This document shows positions 29,580 to 45,659 of a DNA stretch of 64,000 bases, in pieces. Within the stretch, counting starts at the first letter, position 1, and every line of letters begins with the position of its first letter. This DNA comes from Tyto alba. Its lineage: Eukaryota > Chordata > Aves > Strigiformes > Tytonidae. The stretch is taken from positions 23,461,374 through 23,525,373 of the forward strand of contig NW_024881261.1 in assembly GCF_018691265.1 (NCBI RefSeq). Direction: 5' to 3'. The translations under genes were made by a program, and so were the position numbers. Below the pieces are notes generated by a model. It ran no database searches, had not been told where the DNA came from, and worked only from the letters and a program-made list of their open reading frames with translations.

Positions 29580-32500
29580 GAAAGTAGTTGGGCATCCCTA
29601 AAGTTGATTGTTTGTATGAGTAAGCCATAGAACAAATGAAAGGCCAGACTGACCACAGTAATAACTCCCAATGCTAATTCAAAGAAATTAAAAGTAGGCC
29701 AGGAAGCTTAAATCTAAATGTGTTTTCAATTGATCTTTGTTCCTGACTGTGTTTAACGGTCAGCTGTTTGATAAACCCTCTGGGGTTCTACTAGTTGATT
29801 TCAAACTGGGAAACAGCAAACAGTACCACAGAGAGTAAGATGCTTCTCGTTTCAAGAGAGTGAATTTAAACACTGCTGAAAGGTTGCAGACTTCCAGTCT
29901 CAGAAATGTTTTACAGAAGGTATACGGAGATGCTCTTTTTCACTCCCTCTATTTATCTACAGTACTAATACATCTCCCAGAACAGAATACCTGAGCTTCT
30001 AACAAACTAAAATAATAGTCATGATAGTCTCCATAATTCTCCTGCAAAGCAAGGTGGTGTTATTACCAAAACTTACTCTGATGCAGAAAGACTCTGGTCT
30101 ATATTCAGATGACCAATATTTCATCCATGCCCCTAAGTTTAGTGTTTCCTACAGACTAGGTGTCTTTGAAGGTCACATCAGCCAATACAGGACTCAGTGC
30201 AGGGACTGAGGTAAAATTTGATTCAGTTCCACTGGGCATAATGTACGTCTAACCTCTGCCATTCTGAGAGAATATGCTTCTAAGACTTTCATTTTGCTGG
30301 AGAAACGCTGTGTTAACCCCAAAATGAGTCTTTAGTTTCTGTTCTTCTGTTTCTAATCACTTCTTCAATTCTTAAAACTATTTTTAAAAAAATTTTTAAA
30401 AATACAGAAACAAAGCCCTTTCCCAACAATTAGATCCTTGATAGAGATAAAACTTTTTTTTTTTTTGAGCTACACAGACAAGATATTTGAAGCCATAGGG
30501 GCAGGCATGCTCAGAATGAGATAGAATGCATTCATAAACTACAGTACGGCGATTAGAGTGCAGAAGCAAGAACAGAAAAGCAAGCTGCTAGCCCAGCCTC
30601 CCCTTCATTCCCAAATACTCAGAAGTCAGCCAGCCCACTGCTGGCCAGAACTATCGCAAACTGATGCCACCTCAGTTCTTTGTCTCATGCTGTCATCCTA
30701 TTTTCACAGGTTAGGGCTGCATTCAGATGATTTGCATTAAGCAGGTAAGTTAGATGCTTATGTTAGACATCTAAGCTCTGTACACTCTTCATACAATCAA
30801 TACTCAGTGACAGTTGCTTTAAGAGGGCAACTACGAGCATCTAAGTTAGACTTCATAAGGTGACTGAATTGCCTTCTGGAGGTACTTCTCTTATCATTGA
30901 TCACAGAGAGAACATACAGAGTCCAGGCTCCAAACATGGGTAATCACACAAGACAGAAGAGAGACTATGGAAATACTACCCATGTTTCTGTCCCCTGGCC
31001 AGAAGTTATTAGAAAAGTATCACACAGTAACTTTTTGGCTTCCTAATTTTTAAAACATCAAATGAGGTATAAGAGAAATGAAAACTGAATAGTAAGGCTG
31101 CAACACCTACACATTCTTAGCTAAGCCATTGGGAGACTTCTTACTAGAAAGTCAAAGCAGTATCTTTTTCTGGGTAGATTTCTTCTACCATTCAAAAATA
31201 TTTTATTTCAGAAATGAGGAAGAAATTTGCTTCTCATGTTTGCTAAACTGGGACAAGACATAAAAATGCAAAAGCTTGTAACTTCCACTGTCTTTAAGGT
31301 AAGATGTACTTACTGAACCTGACCATTTGGTTAATGTACTCTGCAGAATAACCCAAAGTATATACCAATGAAGTTTAAGATATTGGCACATTTAAAAATG
31401 AGGTAATTTATTAATATTTGGCAAGGAAAAGGCCTAATAACAAAAGGATCTGGGAGAGAAGTTTTACAGTCTTTTCAGAGAGACAGAATCCACTGTAGAC
31501 TTCAGAGGGTAGAGAATGAAAAAGAAAGATTTCTAGACAGAGTTAGTTAAGGGAAGATGACTGAGCATGGTGAGGGATATCTCCCATAAATTTTGCCATT
31601 GGCAAAAGGCAGCCTTGCTGGCAGCTATGGAAACAAATGACTGGGATGATATTTCAGTGATGGATCAGCACTTGTTATTTATTCCAGTGCAAAAAGATGA
31701 GACACAAAGGGATGTCATTCAGAATACTAAGTGGCAAATCCCAAATGTTTGAAGGAATTAGAACAGAAAATCCCTCACACATCTAAAAACCACTCTGGAA
31801 ATTCTGAACTTTTCAGGTCAAATTAAACTGGGTGAAATAAATTAGCTTTGAAGATGTAGCTGCAAACAGAAATTTTACTTTCCAGAAGGGGGCTGGAATT
31901 CTCACCCAAACTGACTAATTAAATGCGTTTGTGTACTCCTCTGTCTACCACCATAACTCAAGCTGAGCAGACCTTGTGATTCAGCTGGAGTATTGGGAAG
32001 CTTAGAATCAATTCTCTATTTGTGCAGACCAGTCCAACCAGCCCTATGCAGTTCACTCAGCCAATGCTGTGTCATGCTTTCTGATGCACAAAGACAAATT
32101 GGTAAAGAGAATATAGAAGGCGAATTTGTATGTCAGTGCTTGGGGTATTTCAAATCTACAGATCGGTGAGGACAGCATTTAGCAAAAGCAGCCCTGGCAA
32201 ATACTACAGTATAGTTCAAGCTTTCATGATGAACAAGTTTGATACAAAATGCAATCAAATTTTGCTGCTACACCTGGGGTCTCAGCAGCCTGAACTCACC
32301 TCAGCTAAAGAACTATTTCCATTTATTACTGGAAAACTGTACAGAGAGAGACACTGTTCTCTTCCTGCTTAGGCTAGTTGAACACTTCCAAAGTGCACAG
32401 TCTCTCAATCAGAAAGTGCACTCTTCAGCTTCCTCTTAAAGCTCTTTCCTCAAAGGTTAAGTTCTTTCCTGCCTTTCCTCAGTAGACTGTGCATGTCCTA

Positions 32501-33633
32501 TACACACCTAGCCACTACAATATCTTCATTAGTCATATTTTGCAGAAGTGGACAACTGAGATCTGAATGTTAAATGACTTCCCCAAAGTCAGTGGCAAAT
32601 ATAGGAGGAGAATAATACTATCTAGTTGTTACCAAACACTTCACATTGAAAGAACTAAAACACTACCCAAAGCATGTCTCTGTCATATGGATGACTTGCC
32701 TTAACATCATCTGAGATACCAATAACAGAAATGCAATGGGCCCTCAGATCTCTCAGGCTCCTAAACAGAAACTGCCCCCTAGATTTTATTACTGCTGTTC
32801 CTTTTCAGCTCCCATTTATGTATGTAAATGATTATTCTCTTACCTTCTCCCTCATTGCCCACTTATTCATCCAACACATCATGATGCAGCTGCCTCATAC
32901 TGGAAAAAAAGCAGAGAGCTGTGAAGAGACAGACAACACTGTCAGATTCTGGTGATGTAAAAATCATATAATCCTTGGAGTTTACAAAATAACATTTTTG
33001 CCATTCTATCTCTCAGTAGGCTTCCCTACACCATCAAATGAAATATGTATTTTCCAGTCTAGTTACTTCACTTCTTCATGCAGATTCTGTCTCAAGACAT
33101 CAAAGTAAACGTGTTGAGTGACATGGCTAACAGTGCCAGTCCCAAAGGTCTCATTCAGTGCTTCTGGGGACACATAGAATTTTGGTCTGAGCTCAAATGT
33201 ATAGAAAGTGATGACTTTGACCCATGCTGTAAAGACACCAAGGAAAGGACATGCTTACTGATAAGAGAGGTAAAGCTGTAAAGTGATTTTATAAGAACAA
33301 GGGGCTGAGAGAATAGATTATTTTCCCAACAAATAGGAGACTGGTACATTAGCTGTTACAAGTGCTAGAAATTTTTAGTATTTGAAATCTGCCTGCACAA
33401 GAACTTTCATACTTACCTGCTATCAGTGACATTACACTTCATTTTATTTGGATGTCAGTATGTATTCAAGGACACAGCACTGCTCTGTTACAAATGCTTT
33501 TAAGACAAGCACAGGAGCAGCAAGTTAACAAAGGAACACTGTGTTAAAGGCTGCCTGCCAGAGATTACTTACTCATGTTGATTACACTGAAAGGACAGTA
33601 GTGCTGCCACACTTCTGTCCCATACTCCCTGGG

Positions 33634-33844
33634 AAAAAACAAACAAACAAACAAACACAAAACAAAACAAACAAACAAACAAAAAACCAAACAAACAAAA
33701 CAACAATCAAAATTAAAAACAAACGAACAAACAAACAATAACAACAAAACACACAAAAAAACACAAAAAACCCAGAACAAAACAAATAACACCCAAACCA
33801 ACCCAACCAACCAACCAAAAACCAAAAAAACCTCAAACAACCCA
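33634..33844. repeat. 211-bp A/C-only strand-asymmetric tract
   Basis: The plus strand consists almost entirely of A and C over about 211 bp: CAAA-type units first, then CCAA-type units near the right end, with only a few G or T. It produces a spurious minus-strand open frame of about 126 codons rich in Phe, Val, Leu and Cys, which I do not count as a gene. Confidence 0.85.
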
Positions 33845-34584
33845 GGAGTCATATCTAGGTTTTCTTCAGTTCTCACTGCATGGGGTAGGCAGGAAGAATG
33901 TAATATAATGACACAAGGTTTGATCCTGCAAGGTAGTGCATGCACCTAACTGGTTTGCTATGTCAGCACAAGCACATTCAATCTTAGTTTTGAGTACAAG
34001 TAATATATAAAATGCCTCTCACTTGAAAGCTGACTCTGAACACGATTTGAGTCAAAAGTAGAAAATAATCACAATCATAGATTATCAAGAAGCAGGAATG
34101 TCCTGAGAGGTTGAAGAGTTTGTGCTTTCATCAAAGACCCAAACCACCTTTCATTACCATATATTTCAGTAAAATTTGGGGTTGTACAGCACATTTTAGG
34201 ATTGCACTGCCATAATATCCACAAGTAAATCTCTCTGTGACATTGTTACATGAAATAGCACAGAAGAATTAAGGCAGAATTAAGGTAAAATTAATGAATT
34301 CCACCTCATCAATTCTACCTTGGTTTTATTAACTGAAGAAAGAAACTGGCAAGTCAAACACGTGTAATAAATACTGGTGGAAAAAGCAGTGTGCACAGTT
34401 CCCACTTATGCTACTTACTTCATACCAGGTAGAGTTAAGTCACTAATTAATTAGCTTTAAGTGATTACAGAGGATGTGGTTTGTGTTCATGACTATCTAA
34501 TTGCTTTAATATCAGAGGAAAATAAAACTGCACCTCTTAGCAAGAATCACTAAATCCAATTAAGCACGGAAGTCACGTAAAGCC

Positions 34585-34920
34585 GATGATTTCAGACGAC
34601 GGGAGGGCGGGCTGGAACCAGCCACCCGGGACGCGGCAGCGCTCCCGCTCGCGTGAGAGGCTCCGCGTGCCACTGCCGCCATCTTGCGGGGAGGCGCCCG
34701 CTGCGGCCCGGGCACCGCTGCCGGGCCGGCGGCCCCGCTCGGGCCCCCGCGGCCCCGGAGCACCAGGACCTGCTGCCGAGGAGGCCTTCGGTGCTGTTGG
34801 AAAGCCCAGCACAGCAGGCTCTCGGTCTGCAAGCGCAGGTGGCAGTACGGAGCCAGGAAGACTCCCGCATCCAGCCCTGGAGGGCCAGAGCAAGACGACC
34901 TGTAGCAAAACACCTGGATG
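34585..34920. promoter_or_regulatory. CpG island, probable promoter of an unidentified gene
   Basis: An abrupt GC- and CpG-rich block of about 330 bp in AT-rich surroundings. It contains GCCGCCATCTTG at 34,675-34,686, a YY1-type element that on the minus strand reads CAAGATGGCGGC. In housekeeping genes such an element often lies just downstream of the transcription start or over the start codon. On the minus strand its ATG opens a frame of about 40 codons, but I see no convincing donor before the stop. On the plus strand an open frame starting at 34,653 leaves the island and runs to 35,297. Direction of transcription and gene identity are not settled. Confidence 0.6.
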
Positions 34921-35297
34921 AGTTATCTTTCCTCTGGCTGGCAGGAGGGGCAGTACCTTTTATTGGATCGATTGATCTTGCTGGCAAGAAAAGCAAATTG
35001 CCTTCCAGGCATGTAAACACTTATTCCAGGTCTGTCTGGGAGCTGCCACAAGATCTCTCATCCTTTGGCCATAAATCTCACATGTCAAGGAGTTTAATTT
35101 TTCCCAAACAATCCTATTTCTTGTTATCCAGTTTCTTTTTCTCCATGCCCTATATATATACTTGTCCTATTTCATCCTGCTGTTTCCTTTATCGCATTTT
35201 TCTTAGATTTTCAAAACCAAACTATAGACAGCAGTATGCATCGGGTAAGACTATTTCTCATGTCTTTCTATCTGTGTGTTGGAAGCATTTGTGGTGA
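34653..35297 (+). CDS. hypothetical 214-codon open frame leaving the CpG island
   Basis: An ATG-initiated frame of 214 codons. Its first part lies in the CpG island, where long frames are common because stop codons are rare. Its last roughly 110 codons lie in AT-rich sequence, where a frame this long is less expected. The predicted product is Arg/Ala/Pro-rich at the start and has a hydrophobic Phe/Ser/Cys-rich stretch near residues 155-180. I recognise no domain. No obvious splice sites or poly(A) signal support it, and it ends about 50 bp before the solo LTR. A chance frame is the more likely reading. Confidence 0.15.
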   Translation: MRGSACHCRHLAGRRPLRPGHRCRAGGPARAPAAPEHQDLLPRRPSVLLESPAQQALGLQAQVAVRSQEDSRIQPWRARARRPVAKHLDELSFLWLAGGAVPFIGSIDLAGKKSKLPSRHVNTYSRSVWELPQDLSSFGHKSHMSRSLIFPKQSYFLLSSFFFSMPYIYTCPISSCCFLYRIFLRFSKPNYRQQYASGKTISHVFLSVCWKHLW

Positions 35298-35344
35298 TCT
35301 GCACAGTGCAAGTGATTCGTCATTAAATGCATAAAATTACAGAA

Positions 35345-35349
35345 AGGCC
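35345..35349. repeat. target-site duplication, left copy (AGGCC)
   Basis: AGGCC immediately before the LTR terminus TGTCGTGG. An identical AGGCC follows the other terminus at 36,389-36,393, which defines the insertion. Confidence 0.85.
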
Positions 35350-36388
35350 TGTCGTGGTTTGAGCCTGGTCAGCAGCCAACCACCACGCAGCCACTCACTC
35401 TCCCTTCTCTTCCGGCAGTAAAAAGGGACAGAGAGCCAGGCTTGGGGTTTGAGACAGGACTGGGACAGGGAAAAAAATCATCCTTTATGGGCACGAGCAA
35501 AAGGCAGACTCGTTAGGTGAAAAAAAAGAACATACATTTATTACAGACACTAACAACACATAACAGAGTAGGACAGTGAGAAGCATTGCCACATCTTGAG
35601 AACACCTTCCCCCCACCCCTCCCTTCTTCCCGGGCTCAGCTCTGCTCCTGATATCTCTACCTCCTCCCCCAGCGGCGCAGGGGCAGGGAATGGGGGGTGC
35701 TGCTTCTGCCATCTTTGGTGGGGGGAGCTTCTGGAACTTGTTCCCCCTCTCACAGGAGACAGTCCTCCACAAACTTTCTCCGATGTGAGTCCCTCCCGTG
35801 GGCTGCAGCGTTCCCCACACTGCTCTGTTGTGGGTCACTAACTTTCTCCAACTGGCTTCCCTCCCACAGCTGCAGCCCTTCCTGAGCTGCTCCAGTGTGG
35901 GACACCCCCGCATGCTGCAATCCTCCCAGCACTGAGTTACAGCAGTGGGTCTACCTTTTCCCACGAGACCCCAGCCTTCTTTGGGCACAGCACCTTGATT
36001 AACCAGGCGGAAACCACAGGCCATAAATCAGTGTCTGCTCCACCACAGATCTTCATGGGTGGCAGGGGGGGCAACCCTGTCGTCTCACCACAGGATAAAG
36101 GAGGGTCTCTGCTCCGGCACACCTCCCCCCTCCTTTCTTCCTCTGTTCCTCCACTGACCTTGGTGTTCACGCAGCTGCCGCAACTCCTCCTCACAAGTCC
36201 GACCGCACGTCACCACGTCCCTTCTTACATAGGTTATCACAGAGGCGCAGCTGATGGGCTCAGTTTCCAAACAGAGGTGGAGCTGACTTGGAGCTGTGGG
36301 AGCTTCGAGAAGCTTCTCACAGGGGGCCACTCCTATAGCCCCCTCCCCTGCCACCAAAAAAACCCCACCACTCACTCAACCCAGAACA
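35350..36388 (-). mobile_element. solo LTR of an avian endogenous retrovirus
   Basis: A 1,039-bp element bounded by TG and CA and flanked by a perfect 5-bp duplication. The ends are imperfect inverted repeats: the left starts TGTCGTGGTTTGAG and the complement of the right starts TGTTCTGGGTTGAG. The left end, with its CACCACGCAGCC stretch, resembles abundant LTRs I know from bird genomes, possibly the ERVL group. The only likely polyadenylation signal is on the minus strand (complement of TTTATT at 35,537-35,542), so the LTR probably points left. No internal gag, pol or env region is present, which fits a solo LTR left by recombination. Open frames inside it are by-products of GC-rich sequence. 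The exact family is uncertain. Confidence 0.85.
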
Positions 36389-36393
36389 AGGCC
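36389..36393. repeat. target-site duplication, right copy (AGGCC)
   Basis: Matches the left copy exactly and directly follows the CA end of the LTR. Confidence 0.85.
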
Positions 36394-36780
36394 TCATACA
36401 CAACTGGCCCAAAAAACAGGAGTTTGCTCTAATAATGTCTAGAAACATCTCTCTTTGTGCTAATGTTTGCAATATGCACATGTAAACTGGGGCATTGCTA
36501 TTAAATATTTCTGATGTTCCTCAACAAACGGTGGTATGGCAGTTGTACTATGTGGCAATGCCTGCACAGGGATTATGCCTTGTAAACTTTTCCATTATTA
36601 CTTGAGCAGCCTTAGTCCCTGACACTGGTGAATATCCTGCGGCCAGTACAAAGAACTACGTAACAGTGGATGCGGGACTACCTTTTTATGCACCTTGATT
36701 TAATAATCAGAGAATTATATGACCAGGCCCTGAAAACAACTGAAACAAACTTTTCCAAAAATAATCTAGCCAAAGGTGTA

Positions 36781-37227
36781 TCTGGTAAAGTTCCCACTGA
36801 CTGGAAAAGGGGAAATATAACTCCCATTTTTAAAAAGGGAAAAAGGGAAGACCTGAGAAACTACAGGCCAGTTGGTCTCACCTCTGTGCCCAGCAAGACC
36901 GTGGAGTGGATCCTCCTGGAAAATATGCTAGGGCACATGGAAAACAAAGAGGTCATTGATAACAGCCAAGATGGCTTCACGAAGGGAAAATTGTGCCTGA
37001 TAAATCTGGTGGCCTTCTACAAAGGAGTTGCAGGGCTAGTGGATAAGGGAAGAGCAACTGACATCATCTCTCCAGACTCGTGCAAAGCATTTGACACTGT
37101 CCTGCACAACATCCTTGTCTCTAAATTGGAGAGACATGGATTTGATGGATGGGCCACTCGGTGGATAAGGAATTGGTTGGATGGTCGCACTCAAAGAGTC
37201 GCAGTCAACAGCTCGGTGTCCAAGTGA
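36781..37227 (+). mobile_element. CR1 LINE fragment, internal part of reverse transcriptase (ORF2)
   Basis: A frame open from 36,670 to 37,227 encodes the typical CR1 ORF2 sequence: [18 protein letters not shown], then NYRPVGLTS, an [13 protein letters not shown] stretch, the catalytic palm motif region CKAFDTV, and [20 protein letters not shown]. This is the fingers and palm part of a non-LTR reverse transcriptase. The copy is missing both ends: the match stops abruptly after VAVNSSVSK, before the YADD-type motif, and the usual CR1 3' end is absent. It has no internal stop or frameshift, although several residues differ from the CR1 pattern I know. It is not an active element. Sequence between 36,670 and 36,780 may also derive from CR1, but I cannot align it. 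Confidence 0.92.
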
Positions 37228-39880
37228 CTAAAAAGTACATGGCAGTCTGTAATGTGCTATTTTTGAATACCTAATGATAACTTCCATTGCCACTCTAACT
37301 TTAGAGAAGATGTATTATTTTATCAGTGTGGCATGCAATTAACACTATGTCTTGTTATTTTTAGGTAGTATTTGGAATTTCACTCTAAGCATTACCTCAA
37401 TAATCCCACTGTGTCAGTGTTATTTCTCTGATAATCAAGGTAGCCCCGTAACACATTACACAAAAGGAGGGAAGGGCTTGAATCTCTCTTGCTGAAGGGA
37501 TGAAGCTGAATCAACTGATACATTATGCTGGAAATTGGATGCTGCCAACTGTCTTTCATCCACTGGCACTCCCAAATGCATGAGAAACAGATGAGTATCT
37601 AAGACATACCATTAAGCCTAAAAAAGGGAACTATTCCTTTCTTTAATAGGAAAAACAAACAAACAAACAAACAAAAAAACCCACAACCAAACCCAAACCC
37701 TAAAATCATTGCTCACGATCATATAAAAGTCCTGGATAGAAGACAGAACAGCTGGATCCTGAAAATTCAGGTAACCAGTAGACCACAAAAGTGCTGGTAA
37801 CTCAACTGTGAGAGAAGGTGAAGGAGGTCTGTGAGCACAGTGAAGACTGGAGACAGAGACTTGAAATTCCAGGCAGGGAAATGGACTTCTGTCCTTTGAT
37901 CTCATAATTATTTGGAAATGAGATCTGATACTATTTTTTTTTCATGAATGAGTATATAAAATAAACATTAAGTTAACCGATGCATTTTTCTCCTGGCAGA
38001 AATAACTGAAAGACTCAGAAATTTCTTAGACAGAAGGCACAATAGAAAAATATTCTTATAATAATGGAATAAAAATGTCAAATTCTATTCCGGTGAACTA
38101 GCCAGATAAAACTACATCCTGAAATGATGAATCAAATAAATTGTAAAAATTTTATTTTCCCTGAAATGCAATGTAAGAAATATTTTTTCTTAGAGCAAGA
38201 CATGTTGTTGTGTCCAGGAATACAAGGAAGATGAGAAGATAGCTAGTGATAAGGAAATTATACATTACCTGCGAAAATGCAACTGAGACGACAGCAAATG
38301 CAATAGTCACACATAACTCAGTCACACATAAGGACTATAAAGAGAAATCATACATGAGCAGAGATAGGAGGTTAATTATATTCACCAACAAAATCAGATA
38401 CAAGGAAACCGAGCAAGGAAAAATCAGAAGGGCCTGAGTTACAACACTGATCCATGTTCATGTGCGAATGTGTCTTCTGTTTCTCCTCCAGGCAGACAGA
38501 TTTTACTGTAATAGGGTAATATCTAAACATCTTAATCATCTCACTAGATGGACGCTAAATTTTCAACAACAGACACCATTAATTTATGTCACTGGTAACT
38601 ACCCTCCTCTAACAGTAAACTGATACTTTGTGAAACAATGTTAATTATGAAGGTCTCTATGTTTCAGGAGTTGTTCAGCAAGGAAAACCAGTTTCATAGC
38701 TTGGACACATCTTCTCCAAGCACTATGGCATGATTGATTTTCTTATCATTAGATTTATACAAGCTTTGTATTAAGTGGGCTGTGTGTGAGACAACCAGTG
38801 ATCTTTGACTTCTGAGATAAAGGCTATCCATCTTTCCTCACTACATACACTCTCCATCATTCTGTCCAGCAGCTTGACGACAACATATTAAAAGAAGGTT
38901 ATCACAATTGCAAGTTTTGAAGCACAACTGCGGCTCCATGTTAAGCTGCCCAACTTTTAAGGTGGCAACATAGAAGTATATGGGCAGGTCTTAAAAAGCC
39001 TTTCTTGCTTCACCTGAATCTGCAGCTGACTATGTCAAATTAAGCACCAAGGATATCTTGATGCAAACAAGAATGAGATCAAACAGGGGCTCTGTAACAA
39101 GAATGCCTCACACTTTAGACTTCTCAATTACACACCACAGCTCCAGGAACAGAAACATTTTAAAGCTTTATGCAATTTGACCCAGGCACACCTACAAGAA
39201 ATGAAGGCTGCATGGTGAAAGCCTAAGAATAGGAGATCCAGTTTTTACCAGTACACAGGCAAGGAAGTGCTTTTATGAAGAGATAAAATCTGTTCATGTT
39301 CTCATGCATTAGCTCTCCTTTGTAGCTTTGACAGCTGTTCTCCATTTATGTGAAGGAAGCAAATTGCTCACACATGGGTAGAATGTATTATCTTTTTATT
39401 GAGCTGTGCCTTTTTTACTCAGCGCCGGTCTTCAATGACAGAGTCAAAACTGCTCATCAAGTGATGATGTTCACCACACAGCTAATGAAGCAGAGAAAAC
39501 CCCAAAAGCCACTGGTCATGATAAAATCAGTTTTTATGTTAAAATAACTTTAACTAGTAATGCAGATATGGAAAGGATTGTTTCAGGAGCCCAAAGTGGA
39601 TCTGTAAGAGGAAAGGTGATTGCACCTGAGGTAGTAACCACCACTGCACTTTTCTCTCTACTACACCTGGGAAACAACTACCCAGAAATGTTCTCAATTA
39701 TTCAAATTGCCACCTGATAGACAGAGTGGTGCCAGAGAACTGATGCAGTTTTTGATTGGCATACTTTCACTGGCCTAATCATTTTATCAGGAGGCAAGAT
39801 TTCTGGATCTTTCAGTGCTTATATATGCACATACACACACATACAGTTTACTTGAGGGAAAACACAAAGTGTGCCTCATT
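37228..39880. other. no gene recognised
   Basis: AT-rich sequence between the CR1 fragment and the EIF3F promoter region. It includes a CAAA-type simple repeat near 37,651-37,700. I see no exon, RNA gene or recognisable repeat end. Confidence 0.6.
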
Positions 39881-40423
39881 GACAACAAAGACCTGGAAAA
39901 CAGGGCTAACAGCACTTCCCTGCCTCATAAGGCCAATACCCCAAGGGCCCCCACATCCTGCACAGCCCCCTTCACTGTGGTGGTGACTTGGTGCCCTGCC
40001 CGCACGCCGCTGCGTTCACCCCATCGCCGCGCAGCTGCAGGGCACCGGCAGAAGCGCTGCTACCTCTCCCCTCACTATAAGGCGGCCAAGGCAGCACCGT
40101 GACCAGAACCACGCTGCAACCACCACCCAAACCCTTCAGCAGCTGCCCGCGGCTGACACCAACACGGACCCAGAGCGTGACCAAGAATATGCTAGAGAAG
40201 CACAGCCAGCTGAGACGGGCCCAGGTGTACAGACACACCACAGACGTGGTGGGGCCTGGAAGGCCACGGGGAGCTCTGGGACACCCGGCCTTGCTCAGGC
40301 TACCTCCAAGCACGGCCCTCGGCCCCTCGCTCCCGGACCGGCCGAGCGACCGCTCACCGCCGCACCGACAGGCCCGGCCCCTCCTCCTCCTAGCCAGCAG
40401 CGGGATGAACGCCCCCGCCGCGG

Positions 40424-45331
<4,908 letters not shown>

Positions 45332-45631
45332 AGAAACTTCTGCCACCCTATACTTCAAAGAGCCTGAAGAATGAGCAGATAGATACACTTTTCTATCAAT
45401 TTCTGTGTTGTTACAAATTTCCTTGGACCATAATTTAATCACCCAGATGACGTGGTTTACAACTTTATTTCCATTGCCCTGAAAAATCCCTAACATGGTT
45501 TAGGAAATGAATGGTAATGGCTGCAATTTAGTTGAGCCCAGTATTTTAAAACAGAATGCCTGAATCTTTTTGTCTCCTGGGTTTATCTACTTGTATAACA
45601 AAATACAGCTTTATTGTAAGAATGTATTTGA

Positions 45632-45637
45632 AATAAA
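45632..45637 (+). terminator. EIF3F poly(A) signal AATAAA
   Basis: Canonical AATAAA 301 bases after the stop codon, giving a short 3'UTR of about 320 nt with cleavage expected near 45,655. Confidence 0.85.
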
Positions 45638-45659
45638 AGTTCCATTGCAGTGGCAAGAA

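Larger units (their letters stand above)
4935..33484 (-). other. speculative minus-strand transcription unit built from small exon-like segments
   Basis: Reading the minus strand from the 34.7 kb CpG island leftwards, several short segments have an AG acceptor, an open frame and a GT donor, with matching phases. The first is 33,417-33,484, where an ATG at 33,442 follows an in-frame stop. Others are 32,300-32,336, 31,314-31,340, 29,991-30,041, 28,952-28,972, 28,438-28,464, 28,229-28,291, 26,967-26,993, 24,599-24,644, 22,699-22,769, 21,112-21,161, 20,895-20,940, 18,875-18,908, 17,377-17,433, 16,904-17,013, 13,933-13,996, 7,240-7,295, 6,502-6,547 and 4,935-4,981. The best-looking are 22,699-22,769, 21,112-21,161 and 16,904-17,013 (36 codons). 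The 17,377-17,433 segment needs a weak GC donor, because the GTAAGT 19 bases further on follows an in-frame TGA. No segment resembles a protein I know, nearly all are much shorter than normal vertebrate exons, and I chose them partly for phase. Chance is a serious alternative. Confidence 0.15.
1..33633. other. AT-rich stretch with no recognised gene
   Basis: About 33.6 kb without any coding region that I can assign to a known protein. The longest open frames are about 60-113 codons, lack family signatures and overlap on both strands, as expected for non-coding DNA. I saw no CR1 3' end, LTR terminus or tRNA-like element, although diverged repeats would escape reading by eye. The DNA contains long T or A runs and several short minus-strand segments bounded by good splice sites, described separately. 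It could be intergenic, or the introns of a gene starting at the CpG island near 34.7 kb. Confidence 0.5.

Noticed and set aside
33565..33945. Minus-strand frame of 126 codons rich in Phe, Val, Leu and Cys
   Set aside because: It is the complement of the A/C-only simple repeat.
35485..36432. Frames of 145 and 179 codons at 35.5-36.4 kb
   Set aside because: They lie within or straddle the solo LTR and show no retroviral or host protein features.
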